Assembly (NCBI RefSeq): GCF_014066305.1 | Contig: NW_023501047.1 | Location: 992,001 to 1,056,000 of the forward strand | Source: Letharia columbiana | Lineage: Eukaryota; Ascomycota; Lecanoromycetes; Lecanorales; Parmeliaceae | Direction: 5' to 3' | Length of the DNA: 64,000 bases | Shown here: positions 19,966 through 29,685 of the stretch, piece after piece | Numbering within the stretch: position 1 is the stretch's first letter | How the letters are laid out: each line of letters starts with the position of its first letter | Position numbers and translations under genes: made by a program | Notes under the pieces: generated by a model | Told to the model about the DNA's origin: nothing | Seen by the model: only the letters and a program-made list of their open reading frames with translations | Database searches by the model: none

Positions 19966-22897
19966 CGAAATCCTTTAAAAAAAAATCTATTATCGAAAGT
20001 AAGTTTTTATATTTTTTATATATTATTATATTTAAAATACTTATCTTTTATATAGTAATACTTTTAAAATTTACTACGAAACTCTTCGAAACGAGTTATC
20101 GATTCTCTTTACTCGAAATTTCTAAATTATTAAATTCGAATTCTTCGATATATACTTTAAATTTAAATCGAAATTCTTACTTATATTTAATTATTAGATA
20201 GTCGATAATTAAAAGAAGTTTATAGAAATTATAATTTACTATATTAATAAGAATTAAAAATTAATTTCTAGATTTATTAATATAGAATTACTCGAAAAAC
20301 CTTATAGTGCTAAGTATCTCGCGAGGGTTTTAGATTATATTCTAAAATCTTTCGATATCGAAGATAAGATATAATTATATATTTATTTTTTTGAATTTTT
20401 TTTGAATTATTATACTTTTTTCGATTTTTCGATTTTTTAATTAATTTCTTATTAGATTTATAACGAATAAAGCTACTATAAATCTATCCCTCGTCTAAAC
20501 CTTTTAAATCGATTATAAATATTAATATAATAAAGATATTTATAACGTCGAATATATAGTTTATATATTTAATAATATAATTAGCGATATATTAGATTAA
20601 CTACTTCTAAAAAATAAAGATAATTAAATAATTTATAATCTTATAAATTAATAAAATCTCGAGATAGATAGTAAGAAGCCTTAGATATCTTTAGATAAGT
20701 TTTTTTTATCTTTTTTTATCTAAATTTCTATTAATTAAATTTTTAGATCTACACTTATTTCGAAAAATTCGACTTCTCGCTATAATATTTAAATATTAAT
20801 TAGAAAATCGATATATACTTAAATAATAAATTAAGTTTTATAATATTAAAGATTTATATTCTCTAAAAATTAATAGATTTCTCTCTTTATTAGAAATCTT
20901 TTATTAATAATTATAATAGATAAAGACGTTCGTTAGAATTTAATATATAATTTATTTAGAGACTTTCTTAATAATTAATTAACTATTAAGACGTTAATCG
21001 AAGTATTAAGAAAAATTTCGAATAAAGAATAATTTATTTTTAGAGATAACGAACTCGAATATATATAATAAACGTTCGAAATCTTTCGAATTTTTACTAA
21101 ATCTTTTATTATTTTTTAAAGCTCTAATTATTCAATAATCGAATATATATATTTATATATATATTCTATTCGAAAGAAGTTAGATAAAAGATATCGAGAT
21201 ATAAATCTAATAAGTTTTTTTATATTTTTATTTTTTTAATTTAAAATTATATTACTAATTAATATTATAGAATTTAATTCTTTAAAACGCCTATCTACGA
21301 GATATTTAAAAACTCGATAAATAGTTTCTAAAGTTTAATATTAATAAGTAGAAATTTACTTATTAAAATATCTTCTTTAGAATTATTCTTAATTCTTATT
21401 TTAAAGATAAATATTTTTTAAGCTAAGACCTTTTAGATTAAGAGAGTTAAATCGTTATTAACGAGTTTAAAGAATTATTTAAAAAATAAATAATTTTTTT
21501 TATAGAATTCTTATAAGGCTTTTTATTAATAATTTTTTTAATAAAACTAAAATCGAAATAAATAACGAGAATCCTATATTATAATTAGACGATTCTCGAT
21601 ATTTATATATAAATTCGAGTTTAGAAAGTTTAAATAATAAGATATTCGATAATCTTAATATATCTTAATATATCGAAGTTAAGAAATCTAAGATTAAGAT
21701 TTATTTCGAAGAAAATCTTAAATCTAAAAAGATAAGTACTTTATAAATTTATTTATAACTTTAATATATATTAATTTATATATTATAGACTAAGTCACTC
21801 GATTATTAAAGAAATTAAATTAAAGATTCTCCGATTCTAGTCTAATTAGCTCGAATTTATCTTACTATTCTTATCACTTTCAAATCTTTTTAAATCAATT
21901 TTTTAATAAAAAAAATATTATTATAGATAGACGTAATAGACTAGCTTCGAATATATTTAAATAAATTATATTATTAAAAAGTTAAGATATTATTAAAGAT
22001 ATCGACGATTTATTTAAAGATAAAAATTCGTCTATCGAGTAAATTACTCGAAAACTTGATATATATTTAATATATAGTACTATATATAGTACTATATAAT
22101 ATAAATTACACTTCTTAAAAATATAGCTTTTTTAATTTTTTTAAATTTTTTCTAAATTAAATTTTTAAGTAGTATTTTTGAGAGAGAAACGTATAGTTAG
22201 CTTTTAAATATAACTTATTACTATTTTTAAATAAATATAATATAATATAATATATCTATATAATTTAGAATAGAATTATAAGTCTATAAAAATAATATTT
22301 TTTTAAGAATTTTCTCTAATTTTTTTAAAATCTCTATAAAAATTAAAGTTTTTTAATATTCTATCTAAATAATCAGACTAAATCTAATTTTTTAAATCAA
22401 AAAATCATAATCATGATTTTCTGATTTTTTAAATCAAAAATTATAATCAGATTTAAATCAGATTATATAGTCTGATTTAAATCTGATTATGATTTTTTTT
22501 GACTACTAAGCTATAGTAGGATTTGTAATCTACTAGAATTTATAATCTCTAAAACTTAATCTTTATAGTTTATTATTCCATAGCATTATAATAATAAAAA
22601 ACTCGAAAAAATTCCTAGGAGGATATGAAATGCGATTTTTATATTTTTAAGAATTTTCGAAATCGAGGTAATAATAATAAATTTATATAATAGCGTAATA
22701 AACTTCGACGATTATATCTTAATACACTATTATTATTTTTTGTAAGAAAAAGAAAAAAATTCTAAAAATTCTATTTTATATTCTCTTAATTCTTTTTCCT
22801 AGTTTTAATTATATTGTTGTAAAATAATAATTTTTAAGAACTAGATTTTGAACATTGCAAATCCTAGTAGATTGCAAATCCTAGTAAATACGAGTAG

Positions 22898-23280
22898 CTG
22901 GCCACCGATGATTCTGTCCTGAACCAAATATTCCTGCCTCGTCCCCAATCAGCTGTTATCTCCAAACCCGTCAGTCAGATTTTCGGATACGGCTATCGCT
23001 GGTACCGTAGAAGTATTTTTCCGTTGATACCGGTCTCTCATAGGGCGTGTCCCACGTCGAGCGACTGTCTTTCAATCAGTTTGATTAGGTAGAGTGTGAA
23101 TCTTCCTTACCTATGAGGATTCGATGCAAGCTCGGAGTGCAAGAGCTTGATAAGTGGTTAGCCGCAGGTTTTATATCTGTACTGTCTGGCTCTCTCTGCT
23201 TAGACTCGTTATCACACAAGCCCGTCGGAGCCATCATAACCTGGATCCCTAACATATCCTCACGCTTCTTCTAACTTTAC
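22898..23280. other. intergenic
   Basis: Base composition returns abruptly to normal after 22897. No gene is seen. It probably holds the promoter of the gene starting at 23281. Confidence 0.5.
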
Positions 23281-24146
23281 ATGGGTGACTCGAACTCCAA
23301 TGCAGCGCACGCTGAGATGCAGTGTCTTGTTCTTCAACCCTTCCCAAGGTATGACTCTCCAGTCAGGGAAGGATATGAAACTCAATATAATAGGGTACCG
23401 CCCCTCAACGGCCTCTCCCGCGAGCAAAAGCTTGCTTATGCCGCTTATCATCTTGAGCAGCATGAGCAGAGTATGAAGTAAGAGCATTTGTATTACCATC
23501 AGTATGAGGGTTTTTCTGCTGATCACGAATTATTAGAGACAAGATACGTGAGACGGCGCTGTGTGCGCAAGAGTACGCAGATGACGAAGCTGGACCGGGT
23601 AATTCCCCTCAGAACATACGTCAAGAGCCTCGCCCCGACGAACTTCGGGCTGCAATGCGACTTGGCTGGAAGAGCCACAAGCCAAAACCAGTGGTCAGGA
23701 CAAGTCGAAGGTGGCAGCCAGTTTTTGGCGTACCTCCATCCAGTGAGCACGTAGGTATCGCTAAGAGAGGTGTGTATTCTTGTTTGTTCCTCCCCATCAA
23801 ATACCACAACTTGAGTCGCAAGGCATGTTTCGGAAGCCAAGAGGTCTTTTTTTCTTCGACGACATTCCTTAGACCTCAAAAGGTTCTAGCTTGAAAAAGA
23901 TAGACTGATTCAGGAATCTCCGATCTAGCCATTGAGGAACTGGACAGCTTTGATGCAAACTTTCAGCCCACACTGAGTGCAATACAACGGGCTCAGGACA
24001 GTCGAAACGCAGGCAACTTTTCCGGGACGAACGGTGCCCCAACGCCCATTGCAAGCGACTTCCCGCCTTCTCGCCAAGTCGAGCGAGAGGTAAACTACGA
24101 CGCAACTAGGGATCCGAGGGTCGGGGACCCAAGAGCCTTATCATGA
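23281..24146 (+). CDS. unrecognised three-exon protein
   Basis: Exons 23281-23477, 23537-23769 and 23914-24146 give 220 aa. Intron 1 (59 bp) has a GTAAGA donor, TGCTGATCAC branch site and TTATTAG acceptor. Intron 2 (144 bp) has a GTGTGT donor and ends AGACTGATTCAG. Phases 2 and 1 are consistent, and the frame runs open through all three exons to TGA. The protein is hydrophilic, without signal peptide or membrane segment. Parts read YDSPVREGYETQYNRVPPLN, SREQKLAYAAYHLEQHEQ, PDELRAAMRLGWKSHKPKP and SDLAIEELDSFDANFQP. I recognise no domain. It lies between a RIPed transposon nest and a mariner relic, so it may be a lineage-restricted gene. The exon model is inferred and could be a decaying copy. 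Confidence 0.6.
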
Positions 24147-24442
24147 CTTTCTTCTTCGACGGATTGAAACGCCTTAGGAGCTCAGCTCTTTTGTTGGGGA
24201 TGAGGAGCGGGTTATGTATGCAGACAGATTAAACAATATATAGCGATCGATGACACCGTCCATCCATCCATCGCATAAGCCAGCGCCTTCCTGAGATGTA
24301 GACTTCTGTTGACTCTGCACTGGGAAAAGTCCTACAGCATAGGGCTGCGCTGGTCGGAGGTGCTTGGACCTCCGATGCAACTCTGATGTTGGGGATCACA
24401 ATGAAATAACTTTCTCGCGGTCCACCTGGCTATAAGATAGGT

Positions 24443-24529
24443 ACGGAGGTTGATACCAGAAGTCCTGCACCCGCGCTAGTAGCAGCCCTAACCCTTGGCG
24501 GGTGCAGGACTTTTGGTGCCAACCTCCGT
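24443..24529. repeat. 32-bp-arm inverted repeat (hairpin)
   Basis: Arms 24443-24474 (ACGGAGGTTGATACCAGAAG...) and 24498-24529 are inverted copies with about three mismatches around a 23-base spacer. Each arm includes GTCCTGCACCCGC or its complement. It could be the fused ends of a deleted TIR transposon or a small foldback element. It is too long and GC-rich to be chance. Confidence 0.85.
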
Positions 24530-24697
24530 AACCAGTATATATCCGATAAACGCCGAGACCCCGGCAACATAGGGCTGAGCTAGAAAACCTTGAATTTGTA
24601 TGTGTAGCCAATCATAAATTCGACAGTTCTACGCTTTTGGTTAGACACCGCGGTTAGATAAATTAGCGTCCGCAACCATCAAAACCTTTCCCTACTA

Positions 24698-24965
24698 GAC
24701 ACTCGTGGGTGACAAAAAAGAATGGAACGCCAAGCCAGACTACTGCGCGGAGACACACATACAAATTTCTATGTAAATCTCTGTTCTAGTATCCTGTCAT
24801 TGCTCCTTTACCGTCTATAACTGCTTGTAATCTATTTGATATACTATCCACTTTCTCGTTAATAAACGATGTGGAAATATTAGTCCACCCCTCGTCAATT
24901 AGTGCCTTAGTCTGTACTGTTGTCAGTGCGGGCTTGGCGTTCCGTTTTTTTTGTCACCCGCGAGC
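24698..24965 (-). mobile_element. internally deleted Tc1/mariner element (MITE-like)
   Basis: A 268-bp element with ~30-bp terminal inverted repeats containing GGGTGACAAAAAA and GGAACGCCAAGCC at both ends, with TA at 24696-24697 and 24966-24967 as target duplication. The minus strand between the ends still encodes the last ~45 residues of a transposase up to its stop: ALIDEGWTNISTSFINEKVD, then RLQAVIDGKGAMTGY. This matches the C-terminal end of fungal Tc1/mariner DDE transposases. The catalytic region is deleted, so the element can move only in trans. It retains CpA/TpG, so it is not RIPed. Confidence 0.82.
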
Positions 24966-25524
24966 TAGACTACTTCTTGAAATAAGTTTACCATTCTCTA
25001 TTGAAATTTCTTGATTTTTTTTCAATTATAGAGCTCGATTTGCGCTTTTCAAATATTCTAAAATCCTAAAATTTGATCTTATAATTATTTAAAGGCAAGG
25101 GATTCAAATTCTTATAAATCGCTCACCAAAGTATTTTCACCCTTCAAGAATCGAATCTAATTCCGAAATTACTTTTCATGAATTTAATTCATAGGCATTT
25201 AGGCTTGTATAATACATTAATATTGAAAAGCTATGTAAAGGGATATCATTATATTTTCCAACATCACATGCAGCAGATCAGAGTTGTCACAACGACGACT
25301 CCTCCGAGCCTCTTCCGGAAGAGCATTTTGCGGGTTCGAAAGCTTGCCACCTATCATCGCTTGACGCTTGACGCTTGAAGAGAACCCGCTGAGTGCAACT
25401 TAGTTTTGCAATTCAGCTGTCAAAGTGCGCCTCCGACTGGCTGATAACCCAATACTATCTCTCACGTATCTTGGGAGGCGTTCCAGCTGCTAGATCCAAG
25501 CAATGGCTCGGGTCATGCACGGTC
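24966..25524. other. intergenic, moderately AT-rich
   Basis: No gene is seen. The first ~230 bp are AT-rich but lack the near-total CpA loss of the RIP blocks. The last part may be the old promoter of the ADE1 relic. Confidence 0.5.
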
Positions 25525-26687
25525 ATGCAAACAGATCTCCGGGATTGTCTTCCTCTTGTGGCCTCTGGGAAAGTTCGCGAAATATACAAGCTTGATCAGT
25601 CAACACTACTCTTCGTTGCCACCGATCGAATATCAGATACGACTCAAAGCGGCCATGGACTGGTATTTTTTCTAATATATTCTCAGCCTACGACGTGGTA
25701 ATGAAGGATGTACGCCAATTCTCGATCTGACCTTTTCACTGTGGCAAGGCGAGATGACTGAGTGTTACGTTGGCACTTATAGGGTATCGACCAAAAGGGC
25801 GCCATCCTCACCCAACTCAGCCAATTCTGGTTGGAGTTGTTGCAGCCCAAGATCCCGCACGCACTACGTCTCCTTGAATAGCTCTCAGGCTCTCCAAGAA
25901 CACTTGCCCTCTGAAATGATCTCCCAACTCCAGCGCCGGAGTATGGTGGTCAAACGCCTCAAAGTGTTTCAGATAGAGAGCATTGTACGATGATACATCA
26001 CTGGGTCCGCTTGGAGCTCCTATCAGGAGAATGGCACGGTGTGCGGCAGAGGTCTTCCTCCAGGCCTGCAAGAGTCCGAGAAGCTGCAGCAACCCCTCTG
26101 GACTCCGTATACGAAGGCCGAAGTCGGAGGAAAGGACGAGAACATCAGTCCTGCGGAAGTTTGCTGACTTCCGAAGCTTGAAACTAGCATTTTCACGTAT
26201 GAATTGCGCGGGCAAAGCTGATCGCTCTTGGTGACAGCGGCTCGAATTGTGGGACAAGCTTACGCAAATCAAATCGAACAGCTTTCGCTAGAGCTCTACA
26301 AAGAAGCCAACGCTTACGCCGCTGAGCGAGGTATCATCATTGCGGATACCAAATTCGAGTTTGGACTTGACGAATCTACTACGCCGGCTGCCGTGGTTCT
26401 TATCGACGAAGTGCTCAAGCAGCCGCTTTTGGAGTGCTGAAAGGTACGAGGTTGGCAGAGGCCAAGTTTCATATGACAAGCAGTATCTGCGCGGTAGACC
26501 CTTGTCAAAAATTCTCCGAATGTCGCTGACAATGTGGTTAGATTGGCTGGTGAAGAATGGGATGAAGGGCAAAGAAATGGTGGAGATGCCTGATGACGTT
26601 GCGTTGAAGAGCATCGACCGATAGAAAAAGGCGTATCGAAGCATCGTAGGTAAGGGATGGGATGCAGCTGAAGAGGCGGCCGCATAG
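25525..26687 (+). pseudogene. ADE1: decayed SAICAR synthetase (ADE1) copy
   Basis: Relic of phosphoribosylaminoimidazole-succinocarboxamide synthase, the purine-biosynthesis enzyme. Recognisable pieces in order are [123 protein letters not shown] and DWLVKNGMKGKEMVEMPDD. Lesions: the donor of the first ancestral intron reads AT instead of GT (after ATCAG near 25639); a TGA sits between IVR and YITG at 25992; the frame is lost after ENISPAE; the frame shifts again near 26430; and a TAG interrupts the C-terminal helix at 26622. It cannot encode a full enzyme. A functional copy presumably exists elsewhere, since ADE1 is essential for prototrophy. The changes are mixed, not purely C-to-T, so ordinary decay fits better than RIP. 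Confidence 0.88.
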
Positions 26688-27472
26688 AGGCGCATTGCAT
26701 GAAGTTTTTTTTAAGTTTTTTTTGACGAATCAGAAGTGAAGGATTTCCGCGCCTCCAGAAGTTATCAGCCTGTCAGGACAGATGCGCGTGGATGCATGAA
26801 TTTTTCGCCTTTTCCCTTTTCCCTTTCTTGGAATTGACCTGTCATTAAAGTACTATTCGGGTCCCATTGCACCGGAAGAACCTTAACCTTAATTCATTCA
26901 GTCCTCTTCTGTCATTCGTCGTTCAACAAACCTGTCAAATGTGTCAAAATGCACGTCAGGCATCGAGCCTCATCAATAGCCGCATTGAGGCAACTCCGAA
27001 AATACTGAGCAACGCAAAACGTCAGCATCGCTTTCTCACTTTTCCTATCGAGTCGTACAAGAATCACCCCAACAACATCAACAACAACAAAAGAAACCCA
27101 CAACAAGCCCAAGAGCCAAAACAACAAATCAACTCTTTCCCTCATGCTTAAAGTTTGCCATTCATCAACATTGGCGGAAGCAGTAAAACCGGCCAACGAT
27201 TACACGTCGGACCACACTCCGCAACCCACGTCGCAAGCATTTGTATGCCTCGATTGACCCACCCAATTCACCCTCACGGCCTTCAATTGATCCACCTTGC
27301 CCACCTCCAATCCCTCTCAATTGGTCCCAGCACTTTCCAACGCCGCAAGCCTCTTCCAACGAGCCCCTTACTGCCACCCACAATCAGCAACTTCCATCGC
27401 ATCACATTCTTCGCCCGAGAGACCCCCACAGCACACAATCGCCTCCCTCCACCTCACCATCTTCTCTTCAAA
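26688..27472. other. intergenic and long 5' leader
   Basis: CA-rich plus-strand sequence preceding the small Cys/His gene. Open frames exist but are low-complexity, so I treat it as promoter and 5' UTR. Confidence 0.5.
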
Positions 27473-27676
27473 ATGTGCCACATCGAGAATATCCATTTCT
27501 CCTGCGGCCACCCAGAAGACACGAAATACACCATGTGCGAGCTGGCCATGTCCGAAATGAATCACATTACCACGAGCACCGAGACGACAAAGACCTATCC
27601 GTGCGCGGCATGCTTTGCAAGGGGAGTGGAGGAGAAAGCGAAGCTGACGAGAGAGCAGCAGGGAAAAAGCCGATGA
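27473..27676 (+). CDS. small Cys/His-rich protein
   Basis: A 67-aa frame starting MCHIENIHFSCGHPEDTKYT and ending REQQGKSR. Cysteines and histidines (C2, C11-G-H13, C22, C44-x-x-C47) are arranged like a small zinc-binding or knuckle-like fold. Small fungal proteins beginning MC...CGH are common and mostly uncharacterised. The frame is open upstream without stops to 27155, but the ATG at 27473 sits after a pyrimidine/CA-rich leader (CTTCAAAATG), the usual fungal context. There is no signal peptide. Function is unknown, and it may be expressed from the long leader just upstream. Confidence 0.55.
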   Translation: MCHIENIHFSCGHPEDTKYTMCELAMSEMNHITTSTETTKTYPCAACFARGVEEKAKLTREQQGKSR

Positions 27677-28073
27677 GATACCGGAGGAAATGCGACCAGC
27701 ATGCATGCATTATAGCCGGAGAAGTCTGAAAGGAGCGCATGTGTTGGGAGAGTCTGACCGCGGCTATTGGTGGTCTGACCGAGGATATGACTGACGCCCT
27801 GGCAGCTGACGAAGAATGTTTCAGGAAGAGTCACGCAATTTACAGGCAACCTTTGTAATTAACTGGGCAACGATGTTTCGGAAGACGGGGAAGGAAAAGT
27901 CAAAAGACCAATAATATCGATCCGTCTTCCAATAGATGTACAGGCACCACTCGCCGAGGAAGGAAAGCATCACCGATTCCGCAAGACAGAGAGCATCCAA
28001 GGATATACCCATAAATCAACGCGAGCAATGTGAAAAGTTCCCCCATCCGTTCTCCTCTAACCCACCAGGAACC
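27677..28073. other. convergent intergenic
   Basis: Lies between the small Cys/His gene and the 3' end of the BTB gene. Nothing is recognised. Confidence 0.55.
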
Positions 28074-28864
28074 TTAGGAACTCCCGTTAGTCTTACTGTG
28101 GTCAAGATCCACGTCCTCGTCTTTGATTTCAGTCATCGACATTCCCTCTGCCACAGCACTAAACCCAACCTTCTCCCTCCCACGATCCTGGCTGACGTCT
28201 CTAGCGTCGGGCACACTTCTGCCCTCCAAGTGCCACTGCTGAATGCTGCGAATGATATCCACACTCAATTGCCCGTTCTTCTTCAACGCATTCTCCCAGT
28301 GCGCAGGGATAGCATCGCTCAGTGTCAAGTATCTTGCGACGCTGTTGACCATCATCTCGCGCATCTCATTGTCTTCGCTCGTGTTTGCGTAGACGTACTG
28401 CACACGCCTCAAGCCAGGGTATGTCTCGTTGTTGTGGTAGAATGCGCGCACAGTTTCCACGACGTCGTCACTCAGCTTGGTGATCTGGAACTGCTCGCTG
28501 AGGAAGTAGAGGTCGAGGAGTGGTCCTACGTCCTTTTCGGCCTCTGGGTAGCGCAAGGCGCGGGAGTAGAGCCAGCCGACGAAGAGCTCGAAAGGCAGGT
28601 CATCGGAGTCGGGGAGACCGTAGGATTTGGTTTTGCTCTCGCGGTTCTCTTTGTTGTAGAAGATTTTGCGGAAGAAGGGGGAGTGGTAGCAAAGGAGCTT
28701 CTCATGGATTGTCCAATCAGTGTTTTCCGAGCCAACGTAAATGTCTACGAGGGACGTGGTGAGGAGCCTGGATCGAACAATTTAGCGAGCTGGAGGAAAT
28801 TGGAGCCAGGGGGAGAGACATACTCGTGGAGAGGCTTCTCGGGTTGTTCGGAGGAAGTGGACAT
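28074..28864 (-). CDS. BTB/POZ-domain protein
   Basis: Two exons (28824-28864, 28768-28823 intron, 28074-28767) give 244 aa. Exon 1 encodes MSTSSEQPEKPLH; the codon split by the 56-bp intron (donor GTATGT, acceptor CCAG) continues into the BTB fold. BTB landmarks are VDIYVGSENTDWTIHEKLLC, YHSPFFRKIFYNK and LPFELFVGWLYSRAL. Then comes a helical region (LLDLYFLSEQFQITKLSDDV) typical of the large fungal BTB-only family. The C-terminus is charged and ends KTNGSS. Such proteins often act as adaptors, for example for CUL3 ligases, but no partner domain is present, so the role is unknown. Confidence 0.87.
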
Positions 28865-29194
28865 TCTGCTTGGCTGAGAAAAGTGGGATTTGGTGGGATT
28901 GGTCTAGATGTGAGATATGTATTACTATGATTGAATCGCTGTACAAGAAATAAGACGCTTGGGGAAGAATGGAAGAAGGGGTGTTAAACAGATGAAATTG
29001 GTGTTGAAAGTAGAGGTTGATTGGTTGGCTCACTTCCTTGATCGACGAGCGAAGAGAAAGATGGCTGGCTGGCGTCATTCCGCCTTGCCGAAGATTTATC
29101 CGTGGTGGAAACCCTAACCCTAAGCAATCGGTGAGCCTCTCTTACCATTCTCCACGTCGTCAAACTAGAAGCGAGCAGATCTAAGATAGCATAC
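28865..29194. other. promoter of the BTB gene
   Basis: Non-coding. Contains a two-unit telomere-like CCCTAACCCTAA at 29112-29123, which I do not consider significant. Confidence 0.5.
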
Positions 29195-29685
29195 TTGTGC
29201 ATGTTGAGGACCTTGCAGTTGGATCTTGGTCTGTACGGAGTCCGGCGGGGATTAATGGAAGCCGAGGGTGTTTGTTACTTCTATCGGTATTTTGATAATC
29301 TTAAACCAGGAGGGTGGAATTGGCCATGTCGGACCAGATTCTGCACTCTTCCGGTGGGCAGACTTGTTGAAGCAAGCAGCAAAGAAAGCATGCATTGACG
29401 CGAGAGCTAGCAACATTTTTGGGCATCACTTGAAGTAGCAAGGCTTCGGAAACATTTCAAAAAGGGTCTATGAATGGCCACTTGGCGAATGGCCGGAAGC
29501 TCAGAAGGCAAAAGACATTTGCAAAGCGAGTAAGACGAAGTTGATGAAAGGCCTCGAAGGGTTGAGGATATTGTTGTTGACCAAACATATTGGGTGTCTA
29601 CGAGAACAGGTAGAGAGACCTTGATAAGAGTAGTTCGCGAAGACCTCGATGATGCGAAGAAGTGTGTAAGTGAATGCACGGTGTT
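29195..29685 (+). pseudogene. decayed LaeA-like/SAM-dependent methyltransferase
   Basis: Only the C-terminal half of a class I methyltransferase of the fungal LaeA/UMTA type is readable. FDNLKPGGW is the post-motif strand. After a frame change comes WADLLKQAAKKACIDARASN and IFGHHLK, an in-frame TAG (29434), then QGFGNISKRVYEWPLGEWPE and MKGLEGLRILLLTKHIG. A second frame change and stops follow near 29621, with VREDLDDAKKC in another frame. The SAM-binding motif I region is missing upstream. It is a broken relic with no intact product. The family call rests on the order of these segments. Confidence 0.6.

Larger units (their letters stand above)
17746..22516. mobile_element. RIP-degraded TIR DNA transposon, class uncertain
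   Basis: The block is extremely AT-rich, and CpA/TpG is almost absent while CpG persists, so it is RIPed. Ends are CAGTACTCAGTAGT on the left and, inverted, CTATAGCTTAGTAGT on the right, alike apart from one indel, C/T-type changes and one transversion. TA dinucleotides flank both sides (17744-17745 and 22517-22518), as for Tc1/mariner/pogo insertions. Subterminal zones at both ends carry clustered palindromes around AATCATAATCTGATT. No transposase can be read with confidence. Without the retroelement at 18.9-20 kb it would be about 3.7 kb, long for a simple pogo element, so superfamily assignment is tentative. Confidence 0.55.
17730..22897. mobile_element. small TIR element split by a nested insertion
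   Basis: The first 16 bases (17730-17745, CTACTCGTATTTACTA) are the exact reverse complement of the last 16 (22882-22897). Reading on from 17745 directly to 22519 extends the left end with GGATTTGTAATCTACTAG, which again matches the inverted right end (GGATTTGCAATCTACTAGG) with mostly transition differences. I infer a ~395-bp terminal-inverted-repeat element with ends of ~45 bp, split by a larger insertion between 17745 and 22517. The right end also has a 17-bp unit (ATTGCAAATCCTAGTAG) in tandem. I could not find a target-site duplication for this outer element. Confidence 0.65.

Noticed and set aside
29112..29123. Telomere-like CCCTAACCCTAA
   Set aside because: Only two units, in a normal promoter context. 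Too short to be an interstitial telomere.
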